Shown here: positions 54,063 to 64,000 of the stretch, piece after piece
Position numbering within the stretch: the stretch's first letter is position 1
How the letters are laid out: each line of letters begins with the position of its first letter
Assembly (NCBI GenBank): GCA_038373885.1
Contig: JAWZYV010014411.1
Coordinates: 16,667 to 80,666, forward strand
From: Cheiracanthium punctorium
Lineage: Eukaryota; Arthropoda; Arachnida; Araneae; Cheiracanthiidae
DNA: 64,000 bases
Direction of reading: 5' to 3'
Notes under the pieces: model-generated
The model's database searches: none
What the model was told of the DNA's origin: nothing
What the model saw: only the letters and a program-made list of their open reading frames with translations
Translations under genes and position numbers: made by a program

Positions 54063-54801
54063 AACCCTGCATCTACTCTGGACATTAAACACATGTCGGT
54101 AGGAGAGTCTGACAAGACTGTGCTTCAGTGCGATGTATCTACTGGTCGCATCAGACCGTTCGTGCCTCAAGCAATGCGTCGGCAAGTGTTCGAACAGCTG
54201 CATAACCTAGCACATCCTGGTGCAAAGGCCACGACACGGTTAATTGCCGAACGTTTTGTATGGCCTTCGATGAAAAAAGACATTCCCCACTGGGTTCGAA
54301 CTTGTATCCCGTGCCAAAAGTGTAAAGTACAGAGTCACACTAAAAGTCCAATTGGATCATTCGAGATACCAACTGCACGTTTTCAGCATGTCCATATAGA
54401 CCTCGTAGGCCCTTTACCACCATCAAAAGGGTATCGGTACTGCCTAACATGTGTGGATCGTTTTTCTAAATGGCCGGAAGCTATTCCGCTCACGGATATT
54501 TCAGCGGAAAGTGTTGCGGAAGCTTTTTATTCGGGGTGGATTGCTAGATTTGGGCCACCCATGCGACTGCGGATCAAGGAGCCCAATTTGAGTCTTCATT
54601 ATTTTCCGCTTTGATTAAACTTCAAGGTGTCACGCGTATTCGTACGTCGCCATACCATCCCGCAGCGAACGGGCAGGTTGAACGTTTTCATAGACAGCTC
54701 AAAGCAGCCATCATGGCTCATGACACAGTAGAGTGGGCTCGAATCCTTCCCACTGTCTTGCTGGGAATAAGAGCAGACTGGAAGGAAGACCTGCGGTCAA
54801 C
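54063..54801 (+). pseudogene. Gypsy integrase, zinc finger and catalytic core
   Basis: Reads FEQLHNLAHPGAKATTRLIA ... CIPCQKC (HHCC zinc finger), FQHVHIDLVGPLP (first Asp), TCVDRFSKWPEAIPL (second Asp); after a one-base frameshift near 54565 it continues AQFESSLFSALI with the Glu, then SPYHPAANGQVERFHRQLK. All three DDE residues are present. Ends at TVLLGIR...DLRST, where the CCCAG element is inserted. Integrase inserts the cDNA into nuclear DNA. Confidence 0.95.
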
Positions 54802-55679
54802 CCCAGACAGCACAGCAAACTTGCAGCAAGCTTGATTTATCAAGTCAGCAAACTTGAATTAAGCTTGAAAATTTCAAGCGTGTAAGCTTAATGCAAGCTT
54901 GAATCAAGTGTTCTAGTAAGTTTTAAATGACAGTTATCGTTAGCACGCCGTTTTCTGGCGAACCGAACCGAAGTGGGGTTTTATCCCCAGCGTGTCATTA
55001 AAGAGTGTCTTTTGAAAAATGAAATAAAAAACTCCAAAAGGAGAAATCGTAAACAGTTCGTAAAGTCGGACAATGCCTACAGATGTTAAATCGTGGCAGA
55101 TCGAAAAAAATAAAAATGCAGCGAAGCTGCGAAAAATAAAAAGGAGAAGAGGAAAGGAAAACTAACGCGCTCTTCCGCCCGGGTTAGAAACACGGACTCC
55201 ATTGAGCGGGTTGCTCAGTTGAGACCATAAAGATGTTAAAAAAAAACAGGACGTCGATCGAAAATGATGTTGAAGTTGTAAAGAAACAGAGTGACCCTCC
55301 AAAACAGGAGATTGAGAAAAATCCGAGAATGGTGAAAAAAAAAAAAAAATAGCGCCCTATGTCGCCCATAGAGGGTGCCACTATAAAGCGACGCTCTCGA
55401 TCTTCCACTATTGATTTGGCCTGTTGATGTGCTTATTTTATTTTTCCATGGGATTAATCAAAATTAAAATAATGTTATGTGTGATTTAGACTCTACTAAT
55501 ACGGAATAAGCATAATATAAGCTTAAAAGCAGCACAAGTTTTAAAACTTTCAATATCGCGATTCAAATGACTTCTCCAAGCTTGCTGCAAGCTTAAAATA
55601 AGTTGAACTGTCAAGCTTGTATTAATATGTCAAATTCAAGGAAATGTCAAGCTTGATTCAAGCTTATGTGCTGTCTGGG
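54802..55679. mobile_element. CCCAG-ended element with CAAGCTTG motif array, AC TSD
   Basis: Ends CCCAGACAGCACAGCAAACT and (inward) CCCAGACAGCACATAAGCTT; flanked by ac (54800-54801, 55680-55681), whose single-copy removal restores the integrase frame. Palindrome caagcttg or close variants occur at least five times near the left end and five near the right. The middle (54950-55450) has a GC-richer stretch without recognised protein. Confidence 0.85.
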
Positions 55680-55681
55680 AC

Positions 55682-56163
55682 GGCAGCAGAAATGGTGTAT
55701 AGAACGTCAATAGCTCTGCCTGGCGAATTTTTGACACCTGCTGATGACGCTCCGGACACGGCAAGTTTTTTAGGCAAGCTAGGCGAAAGCATGCGTAACC
55801 TTTGCCCTCCTTCAACTCGGTCAGTCTCCAATCAAACAATTTTTGTACAAAAAGAACTGAAGGATTGCTCTCACTTATTTCTGCGTAGAGACGGAGTTAA
55901 GAAAAGTTTGCAACCCCCATACAACGGTCCTTTCGCTGTGTTGTCACGCTCTGACAAAAACTTTCGTCTAAAAATAGGAGAAAGAGTTGTGCCGGTGAAC
56001 ATTGACCGGGTTAAGCCCGCATATCTCTGTGTGGATGAGAAATGCAACCCAGAACAATGCAACCCACTAACAAAATCTGAGGACAACTTGCCAACAAATG
56101 CAAACAACAGTAGTGAAAAGACTACGCACTCCGGTAGGCGAGTCAGATTCAACTCGAAGTAAC
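55682..56163 (+). pseudogene. Gypsy integrase C-terminus
   Basis: Reads AEMVYRTSIALPGEF, then LFLRRDGVKKSLQPPYNGPF (the GPY/F module of Gypsy integrases), FRLKIGERVVPVNIDRVKPA and ends HSGRRVRFNSK plus TAA at 56161-56163. This long end is open from the insertion to the stop. The LTR follows 43 bases later. Confidence 0.95.
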
Positions 56164-56189
56164 TCTCATAGTGAAAATAGTTTCGTTAT

Positions 56190-56206
56190 CACTCATGGGG
56201 GGATAC
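56190..56206 (+). promoter_or_regulatory. Probable polypurine tract before the 3' LTR
   Basis: cactcatggggggatac directly precedes TGTTGG. Short purine runs of this kind prime plus-strand synthesis in LTR retrotransposons. Confidence 0.6.
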
Positions 56207-56839
56207 TGTTGGAGTCTGACATCGCCGCAGTAATCTCCTGCATCCGGAAACTAGCGCGGAAGGCGATAACTGTCAACCGCGCAGGAAAATACAGGGTGGC
56301 CATAATTAAACTGCAAGTGTTCAATGGGTGCTGGAGAGAAAACTACCGAGAATATTCCAGTGAAATTTGATATTTACACGTTTCAGAACATGCGCAAGTC
56401 AAATATGCAACAACAAAAAAAAGTCATTTTCACCCGATAGATGGCGCTGTACGGTATTTCAACGACCACCGGTGGCATATACAACTTCCAAAACCGATAG
56501 ACAGAGAATAGTGACATTCTAAGAGGCATATAAACAATATAAAACATCATTTACAGTTTATCAAAATTCCATAAAATTCGCTTCAGCAATTAAATTTTTA
56601 CTGTAAAATGCAATCAAAAATTAACGTAAATTAAGATCACAAATTAAACAATTCATAAAGACGCTTTGGAAAACAATTAAAGCATTATTTATTCTCATTG
56701 GACCTCTTCTTATCGTTTCATACGCCGGTATTCTTTCAGAGTAGCTGAATAATTCCTACCATTCTGATAGAATATCTTCACTAACAATGCACGTTCCTTC
56801 TTATTCAGAGTCATGATTGACCATTACTCAATGTAGTCT

Positions 56840-57502
56840 CAGGGCCGTAACCAGGATGAAATGTTAGCTAGGGCTTAAAATCTAGTTCGGGTTCTAACCA
56901 AATATAAATATTAGTAATAGAAGGGGTGGGGAAAGAGACTCTTTTTCAGTTTGTATACTTTTTTCTAGAGTATTTGCTGTGCCGCACAGCCAGCTGTCGT
57001 CAAAAAAAGGGTCTCTAGATCCAGTGGCGTATGCGTAATATTTAAGCAAAAATTGAAAATTGAATGACATTTTGTTAAAAAAATTTTGACAAGGGGGGGG
57101 GGGTTGAACCCCAAACCCTCCCTTGCATACGCCACTGTCTAGATCTGTGGCACGCGATGAACTTTTCGATCATCCGCCATCTTGCTGGTAGTTAAGTCGG
57201 GCGATGGCAACGGCTGCCCTTTTGAAATCCAAAATCCGGTGGTACATGCAACCAAGAGCAGCAAAATAATTAACTGTATTTTTAGAAATCTAGCCATTGT
57301 GATAAGAAATTCCCTCCCCCTTCAAACGAGGGATATTTTTAATGATGTAACATTGAACGATTCTTAAACAATTATTTGTTTCTAAACTTTCGTATTTATT
57401 AGTCAATTTACAAAAACATTTGAACAATCTCGTTTGGGGGGGGGGCTGAAAGCCTGCTAGGTAGGGCTCAGCCCCCATTGACCCCCTCTGGTTACGGCCC
57501 TG
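56840..57502. mobile_element. hAT element, CAGGGCCGTAACCAG family, nested level 2
   Basis: Ends CAGGGCCGTAACCAGGATG and (inward) CAGGGCCGTAACCAGAGGGG; identical flanks tgtagtct (56832-56839, 57503-57510). Contains a further hAT at 57022. Confidence 0.9.
57022..57137. mobile_element. hAT MITE, CAGTGGCGTATGC family, nested level 3
   Basis: Ends CAGTGGCGTATGCGTAA and (inward) CAGTGGCGTATGCAAGGG; identical flanks tctagatc (57014-57021, 57138-57145). 116 bp. Confidence 0.95.
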
Positions 57503-57954
57503 TGTAGTCTTGTTTTTACACTGTTGGATGGGCTTCAAATTTGCATATATGACGTTCATAAGCATTGAAACACGATATAGCGCCAGCTATCGGGGGAAAA
57601 TGGCGATTTTTTTAAATTGCATATTTGACTTGCGCATGTAGATACCAAGTTTCACTGGAATATTCCTGGTAGTTTTCTCTCCAGCACCCCTTGAACACTT
57701 GCAGTTTAATTATGGCCACCCTGTACTTTTGCACCTGGCTCGCGCTGAAGGAAGAAGAGGATTACGCTTCCACTCGCAGTTGTTGTGCATGCAGGATGGC
57801 TTAGCTCCAGCGACCAAATGTGGCATGCTTAATTTTTTATCGTTTCAGTGTGTAACGTAAATTCGTAGAAGTTTTAAAATAAATATGGTTTAAGTGTTGA
57901 TATGTGTAATGTTTAATTATTTAATAATTTTGTATTAGCAACCTTCTAAAAGAG

Positions 57955-58483
57955 CAGTTCTGATTTTCTGCAATAGATGAATTTTTATTCATGCATAGAG
58001 GTGATCTAGACAAGCAATTTCTCCGATGGGAAACCGACAAACAATTTTTTATCGGAAACTGCAGCTGTCATCGGGCATTGCAGGTCTCTCAGTAGTTTAC
58101 ATTTTACCAAAATTCCTATAAATATTTGCGTAATTTAGATGTGCCTTTGCATATAATCTAAGGAAAATTTGAACAATTCTTGAACTAATCGCATCATTTA
58201 CTTCAAATTTCTTTTATTGGAGTCGGGACGGGGCAGGGAGGTGGGATCCCCCTTGCCCCCTCCCACAAAATTTGGGGAGAAATATTTACAGAAAAAACAT
58301 GCTGCATTATAAGAATAACGGAAACTTCTTTAAAATAAGCAACTCTTTTGAAACCTCATTAATGTAAACAGCAAGAAGAGAAATCAGTTAATTTTTAAAA
58401 GTTATCCAAGAAATATGAAAATTAAAATCACACTAAAATTCCTATACAATTTGCAATATTGCTTTTTAATTATTAATTTTGAA
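57955..58483. other. Flank of the Gypsy element, no gene seen
   Basis: AT-rich, with a GC-rich patch at 58220-58270 (ggcaggg, ccccttgccccctccc) that resembles MITE interiors. No paired ends. Confidence 0.35.
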
Positions 58484-59449
58484 CAGGGCCGGCACAAGGG
58501 GTGCGCGAATGTAGGCGATCGCCTAAGGCCCTGCAGCTGGGGCTCTACCACCATTGTATCGGAAAGCTTTAGCTAGCGAATATATCCAGCCTTCTCTTCT
58601 CATGACGTCACAATACGAGAAATATCCGATATGCCCTACCATGATCCTATCGTGATTGTTTCACTGTCGTATTGACTATCGGAAATAATGCTGTTTTTTC
58701 CCGACACGTTGGATGAAGGCGAAAACTTGCATTCCGGTATCAGGGAGTACGATATGGATGGGTTTTTATTGTGTGGATCGTGGAGTGTCAAGTACTTCCA
58801 CAAAAGGACCCCTCTCCCTAGCATGCTGGGTCTGTCAAAAAAGGGGTTCCACTCGTGATGGATGTCTCCGTAGTCTTCGGAAATTCTGAAGACAATGCCT
58901 TCGTTTAAGAAAAAGGGGGGAAAGCCTAGTGTTTTGATAGGTTGATCGCTCTGAGTGTCGGACCTCTATCAAGCACAAAAATACTCGCTTGTTTTATTCG
59001 ACACTCATCGTAGTAGCACCAAAAGGAGAGTCGCGGCTATTTATCCGAAGTACCTGCCTATCCGAGAGCGAGAAATATCCGTCACTGATATTCTACGACA
59101 CCATGGTGGTAGAGTCCCAGGTCGCGTCTGTCGACCTAACCGTTCGGAGTTTGCTGTGGTTTCCTCCGAAACTTGGCGTAAATACGGATCAGGTCCCCTT
59201 TAAGAGACCCCCGCGAAGGGCATCCAACCCATAGGCCTAGATCCCTCGTGTAGATAATTGGCCTTAATCCCACAACACAAATACACCCTTCTCTAAATGT
59301 AGGGGTGGATCTTGTGGCTAGTGGTCGCCACGACGAACTTCTAATGATTCTTCTGTGGAAAAACGCAAATTCTCCAAACAGTAAGCATGATAAGAAAGTG
59401 TCTATTTTCAAACCCTTTAAGAGGTTGATTTCACTAACACCGGCCCTCA
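58484..59449. mobile_element. hAT-like block, CAGGGCCGGCAC family (borders uncertain)
   Basis: The left end CAGGGCCGGCACAAGGGG shares gcgaatgtaggcgatcgcct with the MITEs at 2269 and 35885. A possible right end reads inward GAGGGCCGGTGTTAG, but the 8-bp flanks do not match. The interior is GC-richer than the surroundings; ORFs of 82-115 codons (58955-59203, 59136-59483) show no known motif. Confidence 0.35.
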
Positions 59450-59486
59450 GAAAGTCCACTGTCCAGGCCAAAAATTTTTTCATGGG

Positions 59487-59524
59487 GAAAAAAAAAAAAA
59501 AAAAAAAAAAAAGAGAGAGAGAGA
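59487..59524 (+). repeat. Poly-A plus GA microsatellite
   Basis: About 27 A residues followed by a gagagagaga run. Confidence 0.9.
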
Positions 59525-61222
59525 AGAATAGAATGCAATCAAAGAGGTCTGGGATGATACCGAAGGTAATTTATTAAAGGTTTATTTTTGACAAAGTCTT
59601 TGAGGACTTAGCAAATAAGAAAGCAAGAAAAATACAAATTTAAAATTTATACAGCAAAATCTCGAAAAAAAAATTTTTTTTTTTGGAAGAACTTTTTAAC
59701 TTCACAGAATAACTTAAATTCTTATTTTTTAAAAGTATGATTTGAAAATTTATTTCCACTTCGCTGTTCATGAATTATTATTTTAGATTTGCTGCGTTAA
59801 AAATTTTGGTTTTGATTTCCTCCTAATCCGCTATTGTTAAAAACAACACGAAATTATATAAAATATTTAATTCTAATGCCTTTTAACTATAAACTATATT
59901 TAAAAAAACGATAAACTGCCCCCCCCCTTCTATCAAGGCAATATTTAGTGAGTCTGTTAAAACCTCATTGAACTTTTACTAATAAAAATTTCACACATAA
60001 TCTTGCAGTATTGAGATTATGGGTGATTTTAAAATATCAAATATTTCCTGTATTTATCACCATTGGCATAATTTAATTAGCGATAATTAAAAGGTCGTAT
60101 TTAAAGGTTTGCTTGCTAAATTTACGAAATTGTTTATGTGCTGTAGTATTGCTTCAAAAATTCTCGATCATTAACTAGTTTCAGAATTTTAATACTGTTT
60201 TCGGTTATATATCCTCAACACCTATATATTTTTTATGTTCCTAATCAAAACTTAAGTATTTTTACTGAAAGAAATGAAGGCTATCAAAAAAACATTTATA
60301 CTATTGATTTTTAATTATAATGTTTAATATAATCAGCAAAATTTACTTTTCATCAAAAACAAGTTATCTAATTTGTAATATTGTAATTACGGCCAATTAA
60401 ATATAGTTTTGATCATGGTACATTCCTGTAAACAGTTTTTTTTATTTCACTGTACAATTAATTATATGTACAGCTGCGGGAAAAAGAAAAAGGCCCGCTT
60501 GTACTTTATTCAGCCGTCGTTCGTCGTACAGCACAGATACCAATCGTTTACGATTGGCGTACACTTTAATTTGCTATACATAAAAATTGCATAAGGGGCC
60601 GTCTCCATATTAAAATTCGCATCAACTTCTTTTTTTCCAATAGCAACCCTAGATTTCACTTCATATTTCAAAAATTTAGCTCATTTTAACCCCGGATACC
60701 AATTTTCAATAAACTGAAAATGAGTTAGTTATGAGCACCCAAAATCCCCTTCTCCCTATGTTAAAATATTTTTTCATACTTTAATTCATATGTCATATAA
60801 TATTGATAGTAAGAAGCTGACTTTTATCGTACTATTAGAACTAAACGACTCAAACATAATTTACTATTATTATAATTTTTAATAAAATATTAATATGAAT
60901 TATGAATTATTAAATTAATATTCAAAAAAATTATGAATAGCAACCTAGCCAAATTTTGATAGAAATAGATGCAAAAAGTGATTTTACATGGCTGTGCGAA
61001 ATTTCAAACTTTTACGTTAAGTAGTTTAATTTATATTAAATAAAATGTGTTATTTTCCTGAGTTAAGGGACCACATGGTCCCTTAAATTGTCTTTAAAAA
61101 TTGCGTAAAATAAACGTAAATTAGATTTCTTTTGTGCAAAAACAGTAAAAGATGGTGGTATTTAAAAAAATATCAAATTTTGAAGCAAATAAATTAGAGG
61201 TTTTTACATTTTGATGATGATT
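59525..61222. other. AT-rich stretch, no gene seen
   Basis: The phrase taaattatg/aattatg recurs around 60870-60950. A short GC-richer patch at 60480-60560 has no recognised feature. Confidence 0.4.
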
Positions 61223-61426
61223 CTATAAAGCGTCTATTGTTGCGTACGCTACCATGTCCCACCAAATAAAATGTTTTTCATGTATTGAATTAGATGCAAT
61301 AGATGTATGTCTTCCAATACAACGTCCTATTTCTGAAAAACTAACATCCTCAACATTCCAGGCATGAATTTGACCTCTTTTAATATTGGAAGCATCAGGT
61401 CTTTGAACATTGAACCCCATACTCAA
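61223..61426 (-). pseudogene. Tc1/mariner HTH N-terminal remnant
   Basis: A minus-strand frame of 67 codons reads KRGQIHAWNVEDVSFSEIGR then CIGRHTSIASNSI, similar to the first helix-turn-helix of Tc1/mariner transposases (R..I..L...G.S..EIGR.IGR..STV...). Codons then run into TAG. No catalytic domain nearby. Confidence 0.5.
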
Positions 61427-61568
61427 ACATTCAAAATCACATTTTTCTGTCTAAATTTTCATCTGACTATAAATTAAAATATACCGCCAAAAGTCTTATA
61501 AGAATATTGCACATTGCAGACGATAATATTAAATGAAGAATGTGAAATAACAAACACAGTGATAATAT

Positions 61569-61610
61569 TGGGTCGGCAAAAAAGTAATTGCGTTTTTTAC
61601 ATGAAATTCA
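61569..61610 (+). mobile_element. Mariner-family terminal repeat, solo
   Basis: ttgggtcggcaaaaaagtaa followed by ttgcgttttt matches the well-known mariner terminal consensus (TTRGGT-GGCAA-AAAGTAATTGCGG). No partner end or transposase follows. Confidence 0.6.
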
Positions 61611-62352
61611 AACAAATAAATTTTCAATCATGAAACCATTCTTCAAGTTCGATCGTAGCTGAGTAACATTCATGATTGTAGTCAGAAGAGCAGAGAACTG
61701 CCTCTCACTCCTGGCAACATTTCACCTTTCTAAGAGAACCTTCAAGAGAAATACCCAATAACAATTTCAAAATTAGAAATATTTTCAAAATCGTGAGCAG
61801 TCGTTTTGCATTTTTCCTTTAAATCATGTGTTCGAACCAAGGAAGTTATGGACTCACGGGTCATTTGAACCACTGACTAAATATTTTAAATTCTATACCT
61901 GATATTCTTAGTACAAAAAACTTTAAGACTAGAAACAGTATTTTCCGTTAAAATAATATTTATTTCTTTTAACTCTCGAGAGCAAAATTAATGAAAGGGG
62001 AAAAGTTCGGAACCTACAAATAGCGTTTCTCAATTTGCAGAAAGTCCCTTAAAATCGCGCAAAAAATATGTCGCAATAGCTCCGGAAACACTGATAAGCA
62101 AAAAAAAAGTTTCGGTGGATATCTTGGTATCCAACACTTGTTTTAAGACAATTGAGACATGCTGATTAAAAATATGCAAACCGTTTGTCTCTATCACCCA
62201 CAGTTTTTGAGATATCGAATATTAACCATTTATATATGTTTAACATTGTATCAAGGCAAACAACTCGCAGACAAGTTACAGTAGAGCACATATTACTGAA
62301 CAGAGTACTAATTAACATAAATTATCATCTAGTTTAAGGTATAATACACATA
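61611..62352. other. Non-coding stretch, no gene seen
   Basis: No supported features; it may be the decayed body of the mariner whose end precedes it. Confidence 0.35.
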
Positions 62353-63999
62353 TCTATATATATAAAAGAGAAGAGTTTGTTTGTTTGTTTGTTCGCTATA
62401 CACGTCCAGACATTTCGACGGATCTGGACCAAATTTGGCACGCTGACTAAATAGGACAAGAGAAAGCTAATGCCGTAAAAATGAAATTAATCTGATTAAT
62501 AGTTTTTGAGTTATTTTATGTTTTGTAAGGTTTTTGGCCCCTTTTCTCGCATTTTACGTTATCGCGAGCAAAATTTCTATCCGAATACTATATTTTTTAT
62601 ATCATCGGAAACTACAGAGTTTTCTTTTTCAAATACAACTTGTTACAAAATCGTAGTTACATTTGCCGATTTTTGGGAATTTTTTTAAGGAGATACTGTT
62701 TCGAAGAAAATGTACTGCTTTTAAAAATATGCTATTTTTAAACTGTCGCATCGAAAAACGTAATGGGCAAAAATTTTCCACCTTTTTACCGCTGATTGAA
62801 CATGTATTTCCCCCTCTTTTAAACTTTGAACCGTGCGGAAATGTTTGTTAGATTTTCTTATATGATTTTTTTTCTGAAAAATCGCATATTAAAATTCTAT
62901 CCAGAATGTAAGTTCCGGGAGGACGGCAAATTCCCCCACTCGGTTGTTCATTTTCAAGGTCGTTCTTCTGACGTCAGGCGAGCAAAGGACAGACAGGGGG
63001 GGTGGGGAAGGGGAGTGGAGTGGAGTGGAGTGAAGAGCGCTGCATTAGGAAATACGAATTTTTACATTCTCCCCCCGAGATAAATCATTTAATTTTTTAA
63101 AAATAAAACTAACTAATTTTTAGATCCCCCCTCCCCCGAGATCAATCATTTATTTTTTTTAAATAAAACTAAAGAGGTACACATTCCCCCCAGGAGTCTT
63201 GAAATTCCAACTTTTTGCAATTTCTTTTTATCAATTGGCAGTCCTGTTGATGTTTTGATTATAGCCAGTTATTCACGTGGCCAGTGAGCCAAGTTTTGAT
63301 GATCAAGCAATTGCATCGCGTGGCGAGAGGGAACAGAACAGAAAAGACAAGTGGTATACGATTGAAAGCCTCGAAATTCGAGGACAGTCCCCAAATATAG
63401 ATCGTTTTTTCAATTTGTCATCAAAAATACTTTGACTTCTTGGGGACGCCAAAAGTCCCCAAATTTAAAGATTTGTACTTTTACCCTGAAAGTTCCCGTT
63501 AGTTTATTTATTTCAGAAAAAACTGAAGAAATAAAATAAAATAAAACTACTAAAAGTGCCTTCTGCTCAGAGAAACAACAAAATTCGATCTCTGAAAAAT
63601 GATTGTTAGAACACAGACAGGTAGAAGAGGAGAAATCTAGCCACGTCCAGTTCCTGGAGCCTCTAAGCCATCGGGTGCTTTGTTCTTTTTTTTTTTTTTT
63701 TCTATTTTGCAGCGACAAGACCCATGTCTTTTTTTGTTATTATTGCAGCGGGAAGTCCCATGTCCTTTTTTTATCATTGCAGCGGGAGGATTCACATTCC
63801 AGCCTAGCCAAGTCCAATTACTGGCAACCTCTGCATTTTATTAGGTGCCGTGTTCAATTTTTTTCGTTGCAGCGGGAAATCCTGTGTCATTTTTTATCAT
63901 TCCAGCGGGAGTATTCACATTCATTCCCTTTACAATCTATATTTAAGGTAAATGGCATTTCTCATTCATTGCACGGGCAAAGCCGGGCCACGCTGCTTG
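62353..63999 (+). mobile_element. Helitron-like non-autonomous element, reaching the window edge
   Basis: Starts TCTATATATATAAAAG, followed by tttgtttgtt repeats, acacgtccagac and ccaaatttggcac; ends with a hairpin-forming gggcaaagccggg and cacgctgcttgt, close to a Helitron 3' end (hairpin, then CTRR). No duplication is expected for Helitrons. Interior shares blocks with 15005-15810. No Rep/helicase frame, so non-autonomous. The exact 3' base may lie just past the window. Confidence 0.65.
63640..63922 (+). repeat. Tandem duplication in the Helitron 3' region
   Basis: Two diverged copies share ctagcca(c/a)gtcca, (c/a)ctggagcctct/actggcaacctct and ggtgc(t/c)-tgttc. Several short ttgcagcggga units with tcattccagcgggag variants follow, and two copies of ttcacattc. 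Confidence 0.7.
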
Positions 64000-64000
64000 T

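Larger units (their letters stand above)
56292..57723. mobile_element. Mariner-type element with about 150-bp-plus TIRs, non-autonomous
   Basis: Perfect ends CAGGGTGGCCATAATTAAAC on both sides, continuing ctgcaagtgttca, gtgctggagagaaaactacc and acttgcgcatg/catgcgcaagt; TA on both sides (56290-56291, 57724-57725). No transposase seen. Contains the nested hAT at 56840. Confidence 0.9.
31271..57949 (+). mobile_element. Ty3/Gypsy LTR retrotransposon, full length but riddled with insertions
   Basis: LTRs start TGTTGG at both ends (31271 and 56207), and the element is flanked by aagag at 31266-31270 and 57950-57954. The internal order is Gag, protease, reverse transcriptase, RNase H, integrase, polypurine tract, as in Ty3/Gypsy. 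Nine insertion sites split it: 32350-35381, 35885-36051, 36477-41909, 42479-43917, 43965-47124, 47811-48300, 48498-54054, 54802-55679 and 56292-57723. About 5 kb of Gypsy remains. Multiple stops, frameshifts and a changed protease residue show it was dead or dying early. Confidence 0.95.
56207..57949 (+). repeat. Gypsy 3' LTR interrupted by a three-level nest
   Basis: LTR sequence is 56207-56291 and 57724-57949; the rest is a mariner-type insert. It lacks the gttacggc piece of the 5' LTR and differs at scattered positions, so the two LTRs have diverged since insertion. Followed by the duplication aagag. Confidence 0.95.

Noticed and set aside
58955..59483. Overlapping ORFs of 82-115 codons on both strands
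   Set aside because: GC-richer composition lengthens ORFs by chance; no recognised motif on either strand.

Overview
The window is visibly AT-rich, has no operons, uses GT-AG introns, and is built almost entirely of nested eukaryotic transposable elements (TEs). hAT, Tc1/mariner, Tigger/pogo, P-element-like, Helitron and Ty3/Gypsy types occur together with tRNA-derived SINEs. The Gypsy Gag and the mariner transposase most resemble arthropod copies, so I read this as an arthropod intergenic contig, possibly a chelicerate or an insect; that assignment is inference. I find no complete, intact host gene. A few exon-like stretches (750-1085, 7879-8001, 10251-10396) may be host or TE gene remnants.

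Region 1 (1-3353) holds Tigger ends, an unidentified exon-like ORF behind a good splice acceptor, and three hAT MITEs with target-site duplications (TSDs).

Region 2 (3354-26174) is bounded by matching hAT-type ends (CAGTGCCGGATTAA) and an identical 8-bp duplication (cacccaga), so it looks like one 22.8-kb insertion. Inside it are element A (4914-13879), with a palindromic-motif array, a 120-bp satellite-like array and a degenerate THAP-domain exon on the minus strand, and a Helitron split by element B (15811-23435). Element B has CCCAG ends, palindromic motif arrays, and plus-strand exons that splice in phase into a THAP-like N-terminus.

Region 3 (26183-31270) carries a SINE, a dead mariner transposase whose catalytic aspartates have changed, and a Tc1-like 5' fragment.

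Region 4 (31271-57949) is a single Ty3/Gypsy retrotransposon with a 5-bp duplication (aagag). Only about 5 kb of the 26.7 kb is Gypsy; nine insertion sites account for the rest. At most sites, removing the insert plus one TSD copy rejoins the Gypsy reading. Inserts include two hAT elements of about 5.5 kb carrying transposase fragments, a P-element/THAP9-like transposon with a THAP exon and transposase core on the minus strand, several CCCAG-ended elements, and a four-level nest in the 3' LTR.

Region 5 (57950-64000) has a GC-richer hAT-like block, a small HTH transposase remnant, a mariner end and a Helitron reaching the window edge.

The strongest candidate for something undescribed is a group of elements that combine short CCCAG-type (or CACTRTA) ends, 1-2 kinds of family-specific palindromic motif repeated many times near the ends, very short target duplications and, in the two long members, THAP-coding exons.
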